A DNA stretch of 58,013 nucleotides from Limnohabitans sp. (GTDB lineage Bacteria; Pseudomonadota; Gammaproteobacteria; Burkholderiales; Burkholderiaceae_C): assembly GCF_030158565.1 (NCBI RefSeq), contig NZ_JAOASQ010000028.1, positions 1 through 58,013 of the forward strand, written 5' to 3'. The notes beneath the pieces were generated by a model that was not told the origin of the DNA, ran no database searches, and saw only the letters and a program-made list of their open reading frames with translations. Positions 16,711 to 24,971 of this stretch are shown in pieces; the first letter of the stretch is position 1; every line of letters starts with the position of its first letter. The position numbers were made by a program, and so were the translations under genes.

Positions 16711-18237
16711 TCACATCACCGCGCCCACTTGCCACGGCACAAACTCGTTTTGGCCGTAGCCATGGCGTTCGCTCTTGGTGGGCTCGCCCGATGCTGCTGC
16801 CAAAATCATTTCAAAAATGCGTTGGCCCATGTCGGCAATGCTCACGCCGCCGTCCACGATCTCACCGCAGTTCAGGTCCATGTCTTCTTCCTGCTTTTTC
16901 CACAAAGCGGTGTTGGTGGAAAACTTCAGGCTGGGCGAAGGGGCGCAGCCGTAGGCGCTGCCGCGCCCGGTGGTGAAGCAAATCAGGTTGGCCCCGCCGG
17001 CCACCTGGCCCGTGGCGCTCACCGGGTCGTAGCCCGGCGTGTCCATGTAAACAAAGCCTTTGGCGGTGACGGGCTCGGCGTATTCGTACACCGCTTGCAG
17101 GTTGCTGGTGCCGCCTTTGGCCACCGCGCCCAAAGATTTTTCAAGGATGGTGGTCAGGCCGCCCGCCTTGTTGCCGGGCGAGGGGTTGTTGTTCATTTCG
17201 CCGCCGTTGCTGGCGGTGTAGTTCTCCCACCAGCGGATGCGCTCGATCAGTTTGTGTGCCACTTCGGGCTTGACGGCGCGGCGCGTGAGCAAATGCTCGG
17301 CGCCGTAAATTTCGGGCGTTTCGCTGAGGATGGCGGTGCCACCGTGCTGCACCAACAGGTCGACCGCCGCGCCTAAAGCGGGGTTGGCGCTGATGCCCGA
17401 GTAGCCGTCAGACCCGCCGCACTGCAAGCCCACGGTGATGTGCTCGGCGCTGCAAGGTTCGCGCTTGATCGCGTTGGCGCGGGGCAGCATCTCTTCGATC
17501 AAGGCAATGCCTTTTTCCACTGTCAGACGCGTGCCGCCCGTGTCCTGGATGTTGAAGACCTTGAGTGTGTCGCCCTCGCGCAGGCTGCTGTGGGCCAGCC
17601 AGGTGTTGAGTTGGTTGGCCTCGCAGCCCAGGCCCACCACCACGACGCCCCAAAAGTTGGCGTGTGTGGCGTAGCCTGCCAGGGTGCGTTCGAGCAACTG
17701 GATGCCCAGCCCTTCGGTGTCCATGCCGCAGCCGGTGCCGTGGGTCAGTGCGACCACGCCGTCCACGTTCGGAAAGTTGGCCAGCGCGGCGGGGTTGTTG
17801 CGCTTGGAAAAGTGGTCGGCAATCGCGCGTGCCGCAGTGGCTGAACAGTTGACGCTCGACAACACGCCGATGTAGTTGCGCGTGGCCACGCGGCCGTCGC
17901 TGCGCTTGTAGCCCATGAAGCTGGCTTGCTTACGCACCGGCTCGGCTTTGACGTCTTGCCCGATGGCGTAGTCGCGCTCAAAGTTGCCTTTTTCAGCGCC
18001 CATGTTCAGGTTGTGCGTGTGCACATGCTCGCCTGGGGCAATGGCTTGTGAGGCGAAACCAATGATCTGGTTGTAGCGGCGCACCGGTTCACCGGCCATG
18101 ATGGCGCGGGTGGCGATTTTGTGGCCGGGCGGAATCAGGCCGCGCACGGGCACGCCGTCCACGGCGGCGCCGCTCATGAGTTGGGCGCGGGCGATGACCA
18201 CGTCATCGGCGGGGTGAAGGCGAATAAAGGCGCTCAT
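16711..18237 (-). CDS. uxaA: Altronate dehydratase family protein (UxaA/GarD type)
   Basis: Dehydrates D-altronate to 2-keto-3-deoxy-D-gluconate, or a close analogue such as galactarate. An N-terminal SAF-like domain (residues 1-75) is joined to the large catalytic domain, giving 508 aa as in UxaA. VNCSATAARAIADHF, HGTGCGMDTEG, GLGCEANQ and QCGGSDGYSGISANPALG include the conserved cysteines thought to bind the Fe or Mn centre. The start lies 9 bp after the dctM stop, so it is co-transcribed with the TRAP importer, which implies that an imported sugar acid is the substrate or precursor. Confidence 0.88.
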   Translation of the reverse strand: MSAFIRLHPADDVVIARAQLMSGAAVDGVPVRGLIPPGHKIATRAIMAGEPVRRYNQIIGFASQAIAPGEHVHTHNLNMGAEKGNFERDYAIGQDVKAEPVRKQASFMGYKRSDGRVATRNYIGVLSSVNCSATAARAIADHFSKRNNPAALANFPNVDGVVALTHGTGCGMDTEGLGIQLLERTLAGYATHANFWGVVVVGLGCEANQLNTWLAHSSLREGDTLKVFNIQDTGGTRLTVEKGIALIEEMLPRANAIKREPCSAEHITVGLQCGGSDGYSGISANPALGAAVDLLVQHGGTAILSETPEIYGAEHLLTRRAVKPEVAHKLIERIRWWENYTASNGGEMNNNPSPGNKAGGLTTILEKSLGAVAKGGTSNLQAVYEYAEPVTAKGFVYMDTPGYDPVSATGQVAGGANLICFTTGRGSAYGCAPSPSLKFSTNTALWKKQEEDMDLNCGEIVDGGVSIADMGQRIFEMILAAASGEPTKSERHGYGQNEFVPWQVGAVM

Positions 18238-18246
18238 GTCAAGGTC

Positions 18247-19641
18247 TCAATAAAACTGTTTGGGCAACCACAGCACCAAGCTGGGCACATACGTGATGAC
18301 CACCAAGCTGCCCAGCAAAGGGAACAGCCAGGGCAGGATGGCCATGGTGGTGCGTTCGACGCTGAGCTTGGCCACACGGGCCAGCACGAACAGCACCATG
18401 CCCATGGGCGGGTGCAGCAAACCGATCATCAGGTTGAGCACCATGACCAGGCCGAAGTGCACCAGGTCAATGCCCAGTTGTTGGCAAATCGGCACCAGAA
18501 TCGGCACGAGGATGGTGATGGCGGCCGTGGGCTCCAGGAAACAGCCGACAAACAGCATCAGTGCGTTGGCCAGCAGCAAAAACACCCAGGGTTCTTTGGT
18601 GAAACCCAGCACCCACTGCGAGATCGCTGTGGTCACGCCCGTGGCGGTGAGCATCCAGCCAAAGATGCTGGCAGCGGCCACGATGAACAGCACGGTGGCG
18701 GTGGTCTCTACCGTGTCCAGGCAGATCTTCACGAACATCTTGAAGTTGAGCGTGCGGTACCAGAAAAAGCCCAAGGCAATCGCCCAGACACAAGCCGCAA
18801 TCGCGCCTTCGGTGGGGGTGAACACGCCGGTGGTCATGCCGCCAATCAGGATGACCGGGGTCATGATGGGCAACACGGCCTGGAAGTTGAAGAACTTGTC
18901 AGCAGCGAACAAAACGATCAGCGCCACAAACACCGTGAGTTGAGGCGGCGTGCCCATGGCGGTCACCAACCACCAGATGGACAAGGGCCAGCCCACCACC
19001 ACAGCGGTTTCGGCAAGGGCCTTGATGACTTTGGGCCACTCGAATTTCACATCGGCGCCCCAGCCGTTTTTGTGGGCAAAAAAGGCCACGGTGAGCATCA
19101 TCAACAGCGCCATCAAAACGCCCGGCAAAATGCCTGCCAAGAACAAGGCCCCGACCGAGACGTTGGCCATCATGCCGTAGATCACAAAGGGCAAGCTCGG
19201 CGGAATGATGGGGCCCAGCGTGGCCGATGCAGCCGTGACACCCACGGCAAACTCGGTGCTGTAGCCATGGTCTTTCATGGCCTTGATCTCGATGGTGCCC
19301 AGGCCCGCAGCGTCGGCAATGGCGGTGCCGCTCATGCCTGCAAACACAACGGAGCCCACCACGTTGACGTGACCGAGGCCGCCCTTGAGCCAGCCCACCA
19401 AGGCCAGCGCGTAGTTGTAGATGCGGTTGGTGATGCCCGCGTTGTTCATCAGGTTGCCGGCCAAAATGAAGAAGGGCACGGCCAGCAGCGGAAAGCTGTC
19501 GATGCCCGAGACCATGCGGTGGATCACCACAAAGGGTGGGGAGCTTTGTGCAAACAGCAGGTAAATCAGCGAAGCCCCGGCCATGGCAATGGCCACCGGG
19601 ATGCCGCCACTCATCAGGAACAGGAAAAGAATTTTCAGCAT
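18247..19641 (-). CDS. dctM: TRAP transporter large permease (DctM)
   Basis: A 464-aa membrane protein with about 12-13 hydrophobic segments. It forms the sodium-coupled translocation pore of a tripartite ATP-independent periplasmic importer. GMSGTAIADAAGLGTIEIKAM and LGPIIPPSLPFVIYG are the typical hairpin-loop regions of DctM. It starts 30 bp after dctQ and is followed by uxaA. Solutes of this importer class are organic acids, including hexuronates and aldonates, in keeping with the dehydratase genes around it. Confidence 0.94.
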   Translation of the reverse strand: MLKILFLFLMSGGIPVAIAMAGASLIYLLFAQSSPPFVVIHRMVSGIDSFPLLAVPFFILAGNLMNNAGITNRIYNYALALVGWLKGGLGHVNVVGSVVFAGMSGTAIADAAGLGTIEIKAMKDHGYSTEFAVGVTAASATLGPIIPPSLPFVIYGMMANVSVGALFLAGILPGVLMALLMMLTVAFFAHKNGWGADVKFEWPKVIKALAETAVVVGWPLSIWWLVTAMGTPPQLTVFVALIVLFAADKFFNFQAVLPIMTPVILIGGMTTGVFTPTEGAIAACVWAIALGFFWYRTLNFKMFVKICLDTVETTATVLFIVAAASIFGWMLTATGVTTAISQWVLGFTKEPWVFLLLANALMLFVGCFLEPTAAITILVPILVPICQQLGIDLVHFGLVMVLNLMIGLLHPPMGMVLFVLARVAKLSVERTTMAILPWLFPLLGSLVVITYVPSLVLWLPKQFY

Positions 19642-19671
19642 GGGTGAACTTTCAAGAGGCCAGGGGCCTGT

Positions 19672-20247
19672 TCAGCGGTCGGTCATTTCAGATTCGGGGC
19701 GTTGCAGCACGGTGTAACCCCTTTGCCAATGCACGCGGGCTACCCACACAGCGCGCAGGCACATGGCGGCAAAACCAGCCATGACCACGCCGTAGACCAG
19801 GTTCATGGGCAAGTCGATGATGGTCATCTTGTAGCTGCCCAGTTTTTCCATCATCTGACCCGTGAGAAAGGTGGCGGCGGCAAAGAAGGCGATGCGCATG
19901 GCATCGACCACCAGGCCCATGGCGCGACCCAGCCAGTCGGGCATGAAGCGGTAAAAAAAGTCCACCTGGATGTGGTTGTTTTTGGCCACACCGATCGTGG
20001 CGCCCGTGAAGACGGTGGCGATCAACAGATAACGTGCAATTTCTTCAGTCCAGGATGCCGAGTTGTTCAAGGCATAACGTGTGAAAAATTGGTAAAAAAC
20101 CGTCAATCCCAACAACCAGAAGAAGGCCAGGGCAAACCAGGCTTCGAGGGGGGTGCCTGACAAATCGACATCCTCATCGGTGGCGTGAAATTGGCCATCG
20201 TCGCCCATGACTTTGGGCATGGCGTCGAGGTCTGGGAGGTTGCTCAT
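19672..20247 (-). CDS. dctQ: TRAP transporter small permease (DctQ)
   Basis: A 191-aa protein with four predicted transmembrane helices after a soluble N-terminal segment of about 30 residues. The SWTEEIARYLLIATVFTGATIGVAKNNHIQVDFFY stretch is characteristic of the DctQ family. It is the accessory membrane subunit that partners DctM. It sits between dctP and dctM, with 89 bp before it and 30 bp after it. The acidic N-terminal extension is longer than in minimal DctQ proteins. Confidence 0.92.
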   Translation of the reverse strand: MSNLPDLDAMPKVMGDDGQFHATDEDVDLSGTPLEAWFALAFFWLLGLTVFYQFFTRYALNNSASWTEEIARYLLIATVFTGATIGVAKNNHIQVDFFYRFMPDWLGRAMGLVVDAMRIAFFAAATFLTGQMMEKLGSYKMTIIDLPMNLVYGVVMAGFAAMCLRAVWVARVHWQRGYTVLQRPESEMTDR

Positions 20248-20336
20248 GGGGTGTCTTTCAAATCGATGACAGCGGTTAGCCGACAGCCGCAGACCCAGCG
20301 CGATGCGCCCGGTCTGCGGTGTTCAGGCAGAACGAC

Positions 20337-21326
20337 TTACTTGGCGGCCTGAATCTTGTCGAAGTCAGACTGTGTAAAGCCCATCGAAGTCAGGGGCTTG
20401 TTTTTCAGGACAGCGTCCTGGAAAGACTTGCGGTCCACCTGCACGATTTGCAGGCCTTTTTTCTTGAACTCGTCGACCAACTCGGCCTCACGCGCCTTGA
20501 TCTTGCCAGTGGCGCGCACAGCGGCTTCTTGGGTCACGTCGGTGAACATTTTCTTTTCGGCGTCGCTGAGCTTGTTCCACAGGTGCGGTGCAATTTGTGT
20601 GGTCAAACCGTCCACGATGTGGCCCGTCATCATGATGGCCTTTTGCACTTCAAAGAACTTCTTGGCTTCGATGGTGGTCAAGGGGTTTTCTTGCGCCTCG
20701 ACGGTGCCGTTTTGCAAGGCCAAATACACCTCGGCAAAAGCAATCGGGGTAGGGTTGGCACCGCAGGCTTCAGGCGTGGCGCGGTAGGCCGGCACGTCGG
20801 GCACGCGGATCTTGATGCCTTTCATGCCCGCGCAGTTGGTGAAGGCTTTTTGGGCCGTGGTGTGGCGCGCACCGTAGTAGGTGTAGGCCGTGACCTGGAT
20901 GCCGGTTTTGCTGCGGAACTCATTGACCATTTCCTGGAACACCGGGCTCTTGGAATAAGCGATCAGGTGGTCGCCATCGCGGAAGATGAAGGGGTAGTAG
21001 GCGATGCCAAAACGTGGGTAGGTGCGGGCGGCAAACGAGGGGCCGCTGATGATCATGTCCACTGTGCCCAAGGTCAGGCCCTGGTTGATGTCGGTCTCTT
21101 TGCCCAGCGTGGAAGCAGGGAAGACCTGGATGTCGAACTTGCCGTTGCTGCGCTTTTTGATTTCTTCGGCGGCCCACACCGATTCGGTGTGGTAGGGCTC
21201 AGACGTTTCGTAAACGTGGGCCCATTTGATTTTTTGCTGGGCCATGGCGCTGGTGCTCAGCAGCAGCGTGCCCACGGCCATGGCACCGACGGTGGCCAGG
21301 GTTTTCAATGCGAATCGTTTGCTCAT
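20337..21326 (-). CDS. dctP: TRAP transporter solute-binding protein (DctP)
   Basis: A 329-aa periplasmic binding protein. A signal peptide (residues 1-29, cleavage after AMA) is followed by a DctP domain. ARTYPRFGIAYYPF, the conserved Arg-containing IKIRVPDVPAYRATPEACGANPTPIAFAEVY region that binds the substrate carboxylate, and ALQNGTVEAQENPL are present. The ATG at 21326 follows AAAGAGGAGA, a near-perfect ribosome binding site; an upstream in-frame start lacks it. It follows the gntR gene by 55 bp on the same strand. The bound solute is probably a uronate or aldonate but cannot be read from the sequence. Confidence 0.93.
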   Translation of the reverse strand: MSKRFALKTLATVGAMAVGTLLLSTSAMAQQKIKWAHVYETSEPYHTESVWAAEEIKKRSNGKFDIQVFPASTLGKETDINQGLTLGTVDMIISGPSFAARTYPRFGIAYYPFIFRDGDHLIAYSKSPVFQEMVNEFRSKTGIQVTAYTYYGARHTTAQKAFTNCAGMKGIKIRVPDVPAYRATPEACGANPTPIAFAEVYLALQNGTVEAQENPLTTIEAKKFFEVQKAIMMTGHIVDGLTTQIAPHLWNKLSDAEKKMFTDVTQEAAVRATGKIKAREAELVDEFKKKGLQIVQVDRKSFQDAVLKNKPLTSMGFTQSDFDKIQAAK

Positions 21327-21381
21327 CTTTGTCTCCTCTTTGGGGTTTGAAATTTGCTGACGCAGGAACAGAAAAACCACC

Positions 21382-22104
21382 CTAACGGGCGGGTGCGCGG
21401 CGCCAGCTCGCGCTGTATCTTTTGTAGGCTTGCTTCAGGTGCTTTTGCATGGCCTTGCGGGCGGCGCTGGGGTCGTGCGCCTCAATCGCCTGCAGCACGG
21501 CTTGGTGTTCAGCGATGGCGGCTTGCCAGGACTGGGGGTGTTCAAAGTAATCGCCCAGCCGCTCGAACAAAGGACCATTGCGTGCGAGCCAAAAGCGTTG
21601 CACGGTATCCAGCAAAACGCTGTTGCCACAGGCTTGGGCGATGGCTTCGTGAAAAGCCTCATCGCCCCAGCGGGGCACCTCGTCTTGTGCGGCTTCGAGT
21701 GCCATTTTTTGCAGGCCTGCGCGTATGGCCTGCAAGTCTTTTTTCTGGGCGTTGTTGGCGGCCAGCGCGGCCACCTCGGACTCCACGAGGATGCGGGCGC
21801 TCATCACTTCGAGAGGACCCCATTGGGCCGGTGTGTCTGTTGTTCGGCTGCTGACGGAACGCTTGGGGCGTGTGGTGCTTTGCACGTAAATGCCCGAGCC
21901 AGTGCGCACTTCGATCATGCCTTCGACTTCGAGCGCAATCAGCGCTTCGCGCACCGAGGGGCGGCTCACGCCCAGTTGCGTGGCCAGGTCGCGTTCGGCC
22001 GGCAAACGAGAACCCACCGCGAATTCGCCTGAGGCCATCAGCTGCCGCAGTTGCTCGGCAATCTGGCGGTACAGGCGTTGGGGTTCGACGGTTTGGATGG
22101 GCAT
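21382..22104 (-). CDS. FadR-subfamily GntR transcriptional regulator
   Basis: A 240-aa regulator. The winged helix-turn-helix (residues 5-75) includes GSRLPAERDLATQLGVSRPSVREALIALEVEGMIEVRTGSGIYV, the GntR signature. The C-terminal helical FCD domain (about 95-230) carries His and Asp residues suited to metal-dependent acid binding. UxuR, ExuR and related hexuronate repressors belong to this subfamily. It lies at the head of the TRAP operon, next to a FadR-type operator at 22134-22152, so autoregulation and control of both divergent operons are likely. Confidence 0.9.
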   Translation of the reverse strand: MPIQTVEPQRLYRQIAEQLRQLMASGEFAVGSRLPAERDLATQLGVSRPSVREALIALEVEGMIEVRTGSGIYVQSTTRPKRSVSSRTTDTPAQWGPLEVMSARILVESEVAALAANNAQKKDLQAIRAGLQKMALEAAQDEVPRWGDEAFHEAIAQACGNSVLLDTVQRFWLARNGPLFERLGDYFEHPQSWQAAIAEHQAVLQAIEAHDPSAARKAMQKHLKQAYKRYSASWRRAPAR

Positions 22105-22133
22105 GCGAGGGATCAGGGATAACGTGAATTGGA

Positions 22134-22152
22134 CAAGTGGTCAGACCAGTTG
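22134..22152. promoter_or_regulatory. FadR-type operator between the divergent sugar-acid operons
   Basis: CAAGTGGTCAGACCAGTTG is a 19-bp palindrome with a single mismatch. Its TGGTC-N-GACCA core is the known binding pattern of FadR-subfamily GntR proteins. It lies 30 bp upstream of the gntR start codon and about 157 bp upstream of the dehydratase gene, placing it where one repressor could control both arms. Confidence 0.7.
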
Positions 22153-22174
22153 CACAATCATCACATGTTCAGAT

Positions 22175-22186
22175 TTGACCGGTCAA
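22175..22186. promoter_or_regulatory. Second perfect palindrome in the shared control region
   Basis: TTGACCGGTCAA is a perfect 12-bp dyad 22 bp to the right of the FadR-type site. It contains the same GGTC/GACC steps in the opposite arrangement. It could be a second operator or a site for another regulator acting on the plus-strand operon. Confidence 0.4.
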
Positions 22187-22308
22187 GCCATTTCGACTCC
22201 GCACAAACCCGCATGGATGTGTGGGCTGCGGCAGACCTTGCGCATGCGGAAAATCGTTCGCGTGTGCTTTGTTTGGCCCCTTGTCTTGTTCTTTGAGCCG
22301 AGTTGCGC

Positions 22309-23424
22309 ATGCCCCCAGTCACCATTGACCGCGTGAGCCTTCGGCAAGTCAACTTGCCACCCAAGGTTTTGCGCACCGACGCCATCCAGTCCTTTGTGAC
22401 GCAAGAAACCATTTTGCTCACGCTGCATTGCAGCGATGGCATTGATGCCACCGGTTACGCCTACACGATTGGCACGGGTGGCTCGTCGGTCATCGCTTTG
22501 CTCAAGGACCACCTGGCGCCCCGCCTGATCGGGCGTGACCCGGTCATGGTGGAGGCGATCTGGAAAGACTTGTTTTTTCACACCCACGCCACCGCTGTAG
22601 GGGCCATGACCAGCTTGGCACTCGCCTGTGTGGACACGGCCTTGTGGGACTGGCGTGCACAAAGCCAAGGCCTGCCGCTTTGGCGCTTGCTGGGCGGGGC
22701 ACAAGCGCGCGTGCCGCTTTACACCACCGAAGGCGGCTGGCTGCACTTGTCGCCGCAGGCCTTGGTGGACCAAACGCTGGAGGCACAAGCCCAAGGCTTC
22801 AAGGGTGCCAAGATCAAAATCGGCCGCCCGCATGTGAGCGAAGACGTGGCGCGCTTGAGCGCCGTGCGTGATGCGGTGGGACCTGGCTTTGAGCTGATGA
22901 CCGACGCCAACCAGGGCTTCAACCGCGCAGAAGTCGTGCGCCGTGCGCGGGCTTTTGATGGGCTGGGGCTGGCCTGGATCGAAGAGCCCCTGCCCGCCGA
23001 AGACGTGTCGGGCCACCGCCAGTTGCGCGAGCACACCACCATTCCGGTGGCGGTGGGCGAATCGATGTACCACCCGATGCAGTTCCGCGAATATTTGGAG
23101 CAGGGCGCGTGCTCCATCGTGCAGCCCGATGTGGCACGCATCGGCGGCATCACGCCCTGGATCAAAACCGCGCACCTGGCCGAAACCTTTGACGTGGCGG
23201 TGTGCCCGCACTTTTTGATGGAGTTGCATGTGAGCCTGTGCGCGGCCGTGCCCAACGCCACTTGGGTGGAATACATCCCGCAGCTCGACGACATCACCAC
23301 CTCACGCATGAAGGTGGAAGATGGTTATGCCCATCCCCCCGAAACGCCTGGCCTGGGCATCGCCTGGGACTGGGCCGCGATTGAACAACGACAAACGACC
23401 CACATGGAGATCCAAGCATCATGA
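22309..23424 (+). CDS. Mandelate racemase-subgroup acid-sugar dehydratase (enolase superfamily)
   Basis: A 371-aa enolase-superfamily protein. The barrel carries the general-base motif KxK in GAKIKIG, metal ligands in TDANQGF, WIEEPLPAED and AVGES, and the Asp-His dyad in QPDVARIGG and CPHF. This is the mandelate racemase subgroup, whose members dehydrate aldonates or aldarates such as rhamnonate, fuconate or galactarate. The start is the ATG at 22309; a TTG six bases upstream is an alternative. It overlaps the next gene by four bases (ATGA). With the downstream SDR and FAH genes it should generate a 2-keto-3-deoxy acid. Confidence 0.85.
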   Translation: MPPVTIDRVSLRQVNLPPKVLRTDAIQSFVTQETILLTLHCSDGIDATGYAYTIGTGGSSVIALLKDHLAPRLIGRDPVMVEAIWKDLFFHTHATAVGAMTSLALACVDTALWDWRAQSQGLPLWRLLGGAQARVPLYTTEGGWLHLSPQALVDQTLEAQAQGFKGAKIKIGRPHVSEDVARLSAVRDAVGPGFELMTDANQGFNRAEVVRRARAFDGLGLAWIEEPLPAEDVSGHRQLREHTTIPVAVGESMYHPMQFREYLEQGACSIVQPDVARIGGITPWIKTAHLAETFDVAVCPHFLMELHVSLCAAVPNATWVEYIPQLDDITTSRMKVEDGYAHPPETPGLGIAWDWAAIEQRQTTHMEIQAS

Positions 23425-24170
23425 GACTCAAAGGAAAAATCGCGCTGGTGACCGCAGCCGGACAAGGCATTGGTCAGGCGGCTGCGCTGGCCATGGCGGC
23501 TGAAGGTGCGACCGTGTACGCCACAGATGTGAACGCCGAGTTGCTCAGAAGCTACCAAGGCGTGGCCAATGTGCACACCGCCGTGCTGAACGTGCTCGAC
23601 AAGTCGGCCATCGCCGCGCAGGTGGCCAGCTTGCCGCGCATCGACATCGTCTTCAATTGCGCGGGCTTTGTGCACAACGGCAACATCGAACTGGCCACCG
23701 ACGACGATTGGGAATTTGCCTTCAACCTGAACGTGCGCTCGCAGTTCTGGATGATCCAGGCGGCGATTCCCAAAATGGTGGCGCAGTTTGAAAAAGACGG
23801 TCACGGCGGCAGCATCATCAACATGGCCAGCGTCTGCTCCAGCGTGCGTGGCTTGCCCAATCGCTTCATTTACGGCACCAGCAAGGCCGCCGTGATTGGC
23901 CTGACCAAGAGCGTGGCGGCCGACTATGTGCGCCAGGGCATCCGCTGCAACTGCATCTGCCCCGGTACGGTGGACACGCCTTCGCTGCAAGACCGCATCA
24001 ACAGCTACGCCGACCCGGTGCAGGCGCGCAAGGACTTCATCAACCGCCAGCCCATGGGGCGCTTGGCCCAAGCGCACGAAATCGCGCCCATCGTGACCTT
24101 CCTCGCTTCCGACGAATCCATCTTCGCCACGGGCAACGCCTACATGGTCGACGGTGGCATGACCATTTGA
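23421..24170 (+). CDS. SDR dehydrogenase, 2-keto-3-deoxy-L-fuconate 4-dehydrogenase-like
   Basis: A 249-aa short-chain dehydrogenase. The cofactor motif TAAGQGIG is at residues 11-18, NCAGF near 77, and the catalytic Ser and YxxxK in YGTSKAAVIGLTKS. The overall pattern, including AAGQGIGQAAALA, NLNVRS, RCNCICPGTVDTPSLQ and the C-terminal VDGG, closely resembles the family of human DHRS6 and of bacterial 2-keto-3-deoxy-L-fuconate dehydrogenase. The second residue of the cofactor strand (ATDVN) favours NAD. Its ATGA overlap with the dehydratase shows translational coupling, which fits oxidation of the dehydratase product at C4. Confidence 0.82.
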   Translation: MRLKGKIALVTAAGQGIGQAAALAMAAEGATVYATDVNAELLRSYQGVANVHTAVLNVLDKSAIAAQVASLPRIDIVFNCAGFVHNGNIELATDDDWEFAFNLNVRSQFWMIQAAIPKMVAQFEKDGHGGSIINMASVCSSVRGLPNRFIYGTSKAAVIGLTKSVAADYVRQGIRCNCICPGTVDTPSLQDRINSYADPVQARKDFINRQPMGRLAQAHEIAPIVTFLASDESIFATGNAYMVDGGMTI

Positions 24171-24187
24171 CTTTCAGAAAGACCGAC

Positions 24188-24946
24188 ATGAATTTGCTCG
24201 ACATGAAAGGCCGCCACGCGGTCATCACCGGTGCGGCCACCGGTTTGGGATTTGCCATTGCGCAGCGCATGCTGGCTTCTGGCGCACGCGTGACGATCTG
24301 GGACCGCGATGTGGCAGGCATGGCTGCCGCTGCGGAGCAGCTGCGCAAGGGCCAGTTGGGTGCCGTGGTCAACACGGTGCAGGTCGATGTGGCCGACCAC
24401 GCCTCGGTGGTGAATGCCACCGCACAAACCACTGCGCTGGCAGGCGTCGATGTGCTGGTCAACAGCGCAGGCATCACCGGCCCCAACGTCAAGGTGTGGG
24501 ACTACCCGGTCGACGCCTGGAAGCAAGTGTTCGATGTGAACGTGCATGGACTCTTCCATTGCTGCCGCGAACTGAGCGCTCACATGAAGACCCGCAACTA
24601 CGGGCGCATCGTCAACATCGCCTCGGTGGCGGGCAAGGACGGCAACCCCAACGCCAGCGCTTACAGTGCCAGCAAGGCGGCGGTCATTGGTCTCACCAAA
24701 TCGCTGGGCAAAGAGCTGGCCGACACGGGCGTGCGCGTGAACTGTGTCACCCCGGCGGCTGTGAAGACGGCGATCTTTGATCAAATGACGCCCGAGCACA
24801 TCCAGTTCATGCTCTCCAAGATTCCGATGGCCCGCTTTGGCGAGCCCGAAGAAGTCGCCGCCATGGTGACTTGGCTGAGCACCGAAGAATGTTCCTTCTC
24901 CACTGGCGCGGTCTTTGACTTGTCTGGTGGCCGTTCCACGTATTGA
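24188..24946 (+). CDS. SDR-family oxidoreductase
   Basis: A 252-aa short-chain dehydrogenase with the cofactor motif TGAATGLG at residues 14-21, the NSAG motif, Ser in NIASVAG, and the catalytic YSASKAAVIGLTKS. IWDRD after the second strand suggests NAD preference. It starts 17 bp after the first SDR gene. In a hydrolytic deoxy-sugar pathway it could be the dehydrogenase that oxidises the free sugar to its lactone, or a second ketoacid dehydrogenase. The specific role is not determined by the sequence. An upstream in-frame start at 24167 has no visible ribosome binding site. Confidence 0.8.
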   Translation: MNLLDMKGRHAVITGAATGLGFAIAQRMLASGARVTIWDRDVAGMAAAAEQLRKGQLGAVVNTVQVDVADHASVVNATAQTTALAGVDVLVNSAGITGPNVKVWDYPVDAWKQVFDVNVHGLFHCCRELSAHMKTRNYGRIVNIASVAGKDGNPNASAYSASKAAVIGLTKSLGKELADTGVRVNCVTPAAVKTAIFDQMTPEHIQFMLSKIPMARFGEPEEVAAMVTWLSTEECSFSTGAVFDLSGGRSTY

Positions 24947-24971
24947 TTGTTAAAAAAACTGAAAGGTATTT

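Noticed and set aside
18121..19647. A 508-residue plus-strand open frame opposite dctM
   Set aside because: Extremely rich in His, Gln and Gly, as expected from reading a membrane-protein gene backwards; DctM on the minus strand is clear.
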